Assembly: GCA_035606355.1 (NCBI GenBank)
Contig: DATNFO010000068.1
Location: forward strand, 1 to 7,476
From: Sulfopaludibacter sp035606355
GTDB lineage: Bacteria; Acidobacteriota; Terriglobia; Bryobacterales; Bryobacteraceae
Direction: 5' to 3'
Length of the DNA: 7,476 bases
Shown: positions 6,815 through 7,476 of the stretch, piece after piece
Numbering within the stretch: the stretch's first letter is position 1
How the letters are laid out: every line of letters starts with the position of its first letter
Program-made: the position numbers and the translations under genes
Notes under the pieces: generated by a model
The model's input: only the letters and a program-made list of their open reading frames with translations
Databases searched by the model: none
Told to the model about the DNA's origin: nothing

Positions 6815-7183
6815 ATGAAACGCATGCTCGCAATCACGTTACTCGCCGCCGCCGTCGCCTTCGGCGCGGACATTTCGGGCAATTGGAAAGGAACCGCGGA
6901 AGGCGGACCCAACGGCGCCCTCGAACGTACCTTCACCTTCAAAGCGGATGGCGCCAAGCTGACCGGAGACACCACCAGTCAGATGCTCGGCAAATCCACC
7001 ATTCAGGACGGCAAGATCGATGGGGACAACATCTCCTTCAGCATCACTGCCAACTTTCAAGGGAACGAATCCAAGATCGTCTACAAAGGAAAAGTCACCG
7101 GCGACACCATCACGCTCACCAGCGATTTCCAGGGAGGCCCAGGCGGAGGACAATCCATCGAGTGGCACTTGAAAAAGCAGTAG
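6815..7183 (+). CDS. Small exported beta-rich protein of unknown function
   Basis: The product has 122 residues with a clear Sec signal peptide (MKRMLAITLLAAAVAFG, cleavage probably before ADISGNW), giving a mature protein of about 105 residues in the periplasm or outside the cell. The mature part alternates short hydrophobic strands with GD, DG and GN turns (ISGNWKG, KADGAKLTGD, DGKIDGDNISF, YKGKVTGDTITL), suggesting a small beta-sandwich or lipocalin-like barrel. It has no cysteine and no obvious catalytic motif. Similar 'D-x-SG-x-W-x-G ... DG-x-x-x-GD-x-I-x-F' proteins are, as I recall, common in Acidobacteriota and are annotated as hypothetical. The start lies 26 bp after the isomerase stop, with a G-rich stretch (AGGGGG) about 13 bp upstream, so cotranscription is possible but a functional link is not shown. 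An alternative start at the Met 4 codon would still leave a signal peptide. Confidence 0.75.
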   Translation: MKRMLAITLLAAAVAFGADISGNWKGTAEGGPNGALERTFTFKADGAKLTGDTTSQMLGKSTIQDGKIDGDNISFSITANFQGNESKIVYKGKVTGDTITLTSDFQGGPGGGQSIEWHLKKQ

Positions 7184-7219
7184 TACGGAGCCGCGTTGCG
7201 GGGCACGGGGGTGTAAGAA

Positions 7220-7247
7220 AATCCGGCTCTCGTTCTCGTGGCGCTCC
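7220..7247 (+). repeat. Imperfect 28-bp direct repeat, copy 1
   Basis: The segment beginning AATCCGGCT and ending GCGCTCC recurs at 7297-7324 with four mismatches, 77 bp downstream. Similarity extends a few bases upstream (TAAGAAAATCC versus TAAGGAATCC). This suggests a local duplication of a longer repeat unit that has since decayed. Confidence 0.65.
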
Positions 7248-7261
7248 ATTCGCCTTTCAAT

Positions 7262-7278
7262 GCACCTTTTACCGCTCC
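7262..7278 (-). repeat. 17-bp dispersed repeat, right inverted copy
   Basis: This is the exact reverse complement of positions 117-133. Here it runs directly into a CCGCTCCCTCACGG segment related to the arms of the large stem-loop at 7321-7385, so in this copy it is part of the repeat cluster. Confidence 0.55.
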
Positions 7279-7296
7279 CTCACGGCCTTGTTAAGG

Positions 7297-7324
7297 AATC
7301 CGGCTGCTGTTCTCGTCGCGCTCC
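7297..7324 (+). repeat. Imperfect 28-bp direct repeat, copy 2
   Basis: This is the second copy of the unit at 7220-7247 (four mismatches over 28 bp). It runs without a gap into the left arm of the stem-loop at 7321, showing that the direct-repeat and stem-loop units are joined. Confidence 0.65.
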
Positions 7325-7385
7325 CCTGACGGTCGCGGCTCCGTTATCGGAATCATGTACATACGGAGCCGTGACCGTAAGGGAG
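7321..7385. repeat. Large REP-like stem-loop
   Basis: Arms 7321-7344 and 7363-7385 are inverted repeats. From the loop outward, sixteen consecutive positions pair (one as G-U), then there is one mismatch, four more pairs, a one-base bulge and two final pairs. The 18-nt loop (7345-7362) ends in the small palindrome ATGTACAT. The inner arm also matches 7184-7195 in direct orientation to the right arm, so alternative folding is possible. There is no T-run after the stem, so it is not a classical intrinsic terminator, though it could stabilise or end the transcript from the 6815-7183 gene. A dispersed palindromic repeat is the likeliest identity. Confidence 0.7.
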
Positions 7386-7415
7386 TAACCATGGCCCTGT
7401 GGGCCGCCGATAGAA

Positions 7416-7476
7416 ATGAAAGTCGGCGTAGTGCATCCTGGTATCGGTAGCGGCGCGTTTGAGGTCGGTATTCCGC
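7416..7476 (+). CDS. Possible start of a further gene, cut by the right edge
   Basis: An ATG at 7416 opens a frame that stays open to the window end (20 complete codons, beginning MKVGVVHPGIGSG). The glycine- and valine-rich start could be the first strand and loop of an alpha/beta protein, but I do not recognise it. There is no clear Shine-Dalgarno, and third-position GC is not strongly biased, so this may be chance. Confidence 0.22.
   Translation, partial: MKVGVVHPGIGSGAFEVGIP

Larger units (their letters stand above)
7184..7476. other. Right intergenic region with repeat cluster; no convincing gene
   Basis: This 293-bp stretch carries at least three copies or partial copies of the unit 'cggagccgcg/gtgaccgt.aggga' in both orientations (7184-7195, 7272-7285, 7321-7344, 7363-7385), a 28-bp imperfect direct repeat and the right copy of the 17-bp repeat. 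All three minus-strand frames are open for part of it, but without family resemblance. It reads as a block of degenerate intergenic repeats of the kind I associate with Solibacter-type genomes. The last 61 bp may begin a gene. Confidence 0.6.

Noticed and set aside
5223..6833. Minus-strand open frame of about 536 codons opposite the isomerase
   Set aside because: It mirrors the codon structure of the isomerase gene. Its translation is rich in His, Arg and Ala with no recognisable family, whereas the plus strand has aligned catalytic residues. Long antisense frames are common in GC-rich DNA.
7391..7450. Nineteen-codon open frame (ATG at 7391) preceded by a good GGGAG ribosome-binding-like sequence
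   Set aside because: The GGGAG belongs to the stem-loop arm, the peptide has no recognisable character, and such short frames are expected by chance.
7292..7476. Minus-strand frames open from the right edge into the repeat cluster
   Set aside because: They run straight through the stem-loop arms and repeats, and none shows a family motif or a consistent codon bias.

Overview
The window looks like accessory sugar-metabolism DNA from a soil Acidobacteriota, most likely the Bryobacterales/Solibacter group. The reasons are the moderately high GC content, weak Shine-Dalgarno sequences, a stand-alone GAF-ANTAR regulator, a large secreted beta-helix protein with C-terminal Fn3 modules, a small secreted GNWKG-type protein, and intergenic repeats of the form 'cggagccgcgaccgt...ggagcg'. 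The lineage is inferred from style; no marker gene is present.

Layout from left to right: (1) positions 1-108, the C-terminal end of an unidentified protein, perhaps a transposase, followed by about 100 bp holding a repeat fragment; (2) 210-965 on the minus strand, a cytoplasmic GAF-ANTAR protein, probably an RNA-binding antitermination regulator; (3) a 120-bp divergent promoter region; (4) 1086-3641 on the plus strand, an 851-residue secreted parallel beta-helix protein resembling glycoside hydrolase family 141, with two Fn3 domains; (5) 3653-5083 on the minus strand, a clear rhamnulokinase-family (RhaB) sugar kinase, convergent with the hydrolase and separated from it by 11 bp; (6) a 97-bp divergent promoter region; (7) 5181-6788 on the plus strand, a short, divergent member of the L-fucose isomerase family; (8) 6815-7183 on the plus strand, a small exported beta-rich protein of unknown function; (9) 7184-7476, no convincing gene but a cluster of degenerate repeats including a strong stem-loop, and possibly the first codons of another gene at the right edge.

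The genes suggest a small deoxysugar-salvage module. An exported beta-helix hydrolase may release L-fucose or a related sugar from plant or microbial polysaccharide. A cytoplasmic isomerase would convert the aldose to a ketose, and a RhaB-type kinase would phosphorylate it. The pairing of a fucose-type isomerase with a rhamnulose-type kinase is unusual, so the substrate (L-fucose, L-rhamnose, D-arabinose or a methylated derivative) is open. No aldolase, transporter or classical sugar regulator lies in the window. I did not see a CRISPR array, tRNA, rRNA, complete insertion sequence or phage gene, nor clear evidence of an entirely new system.
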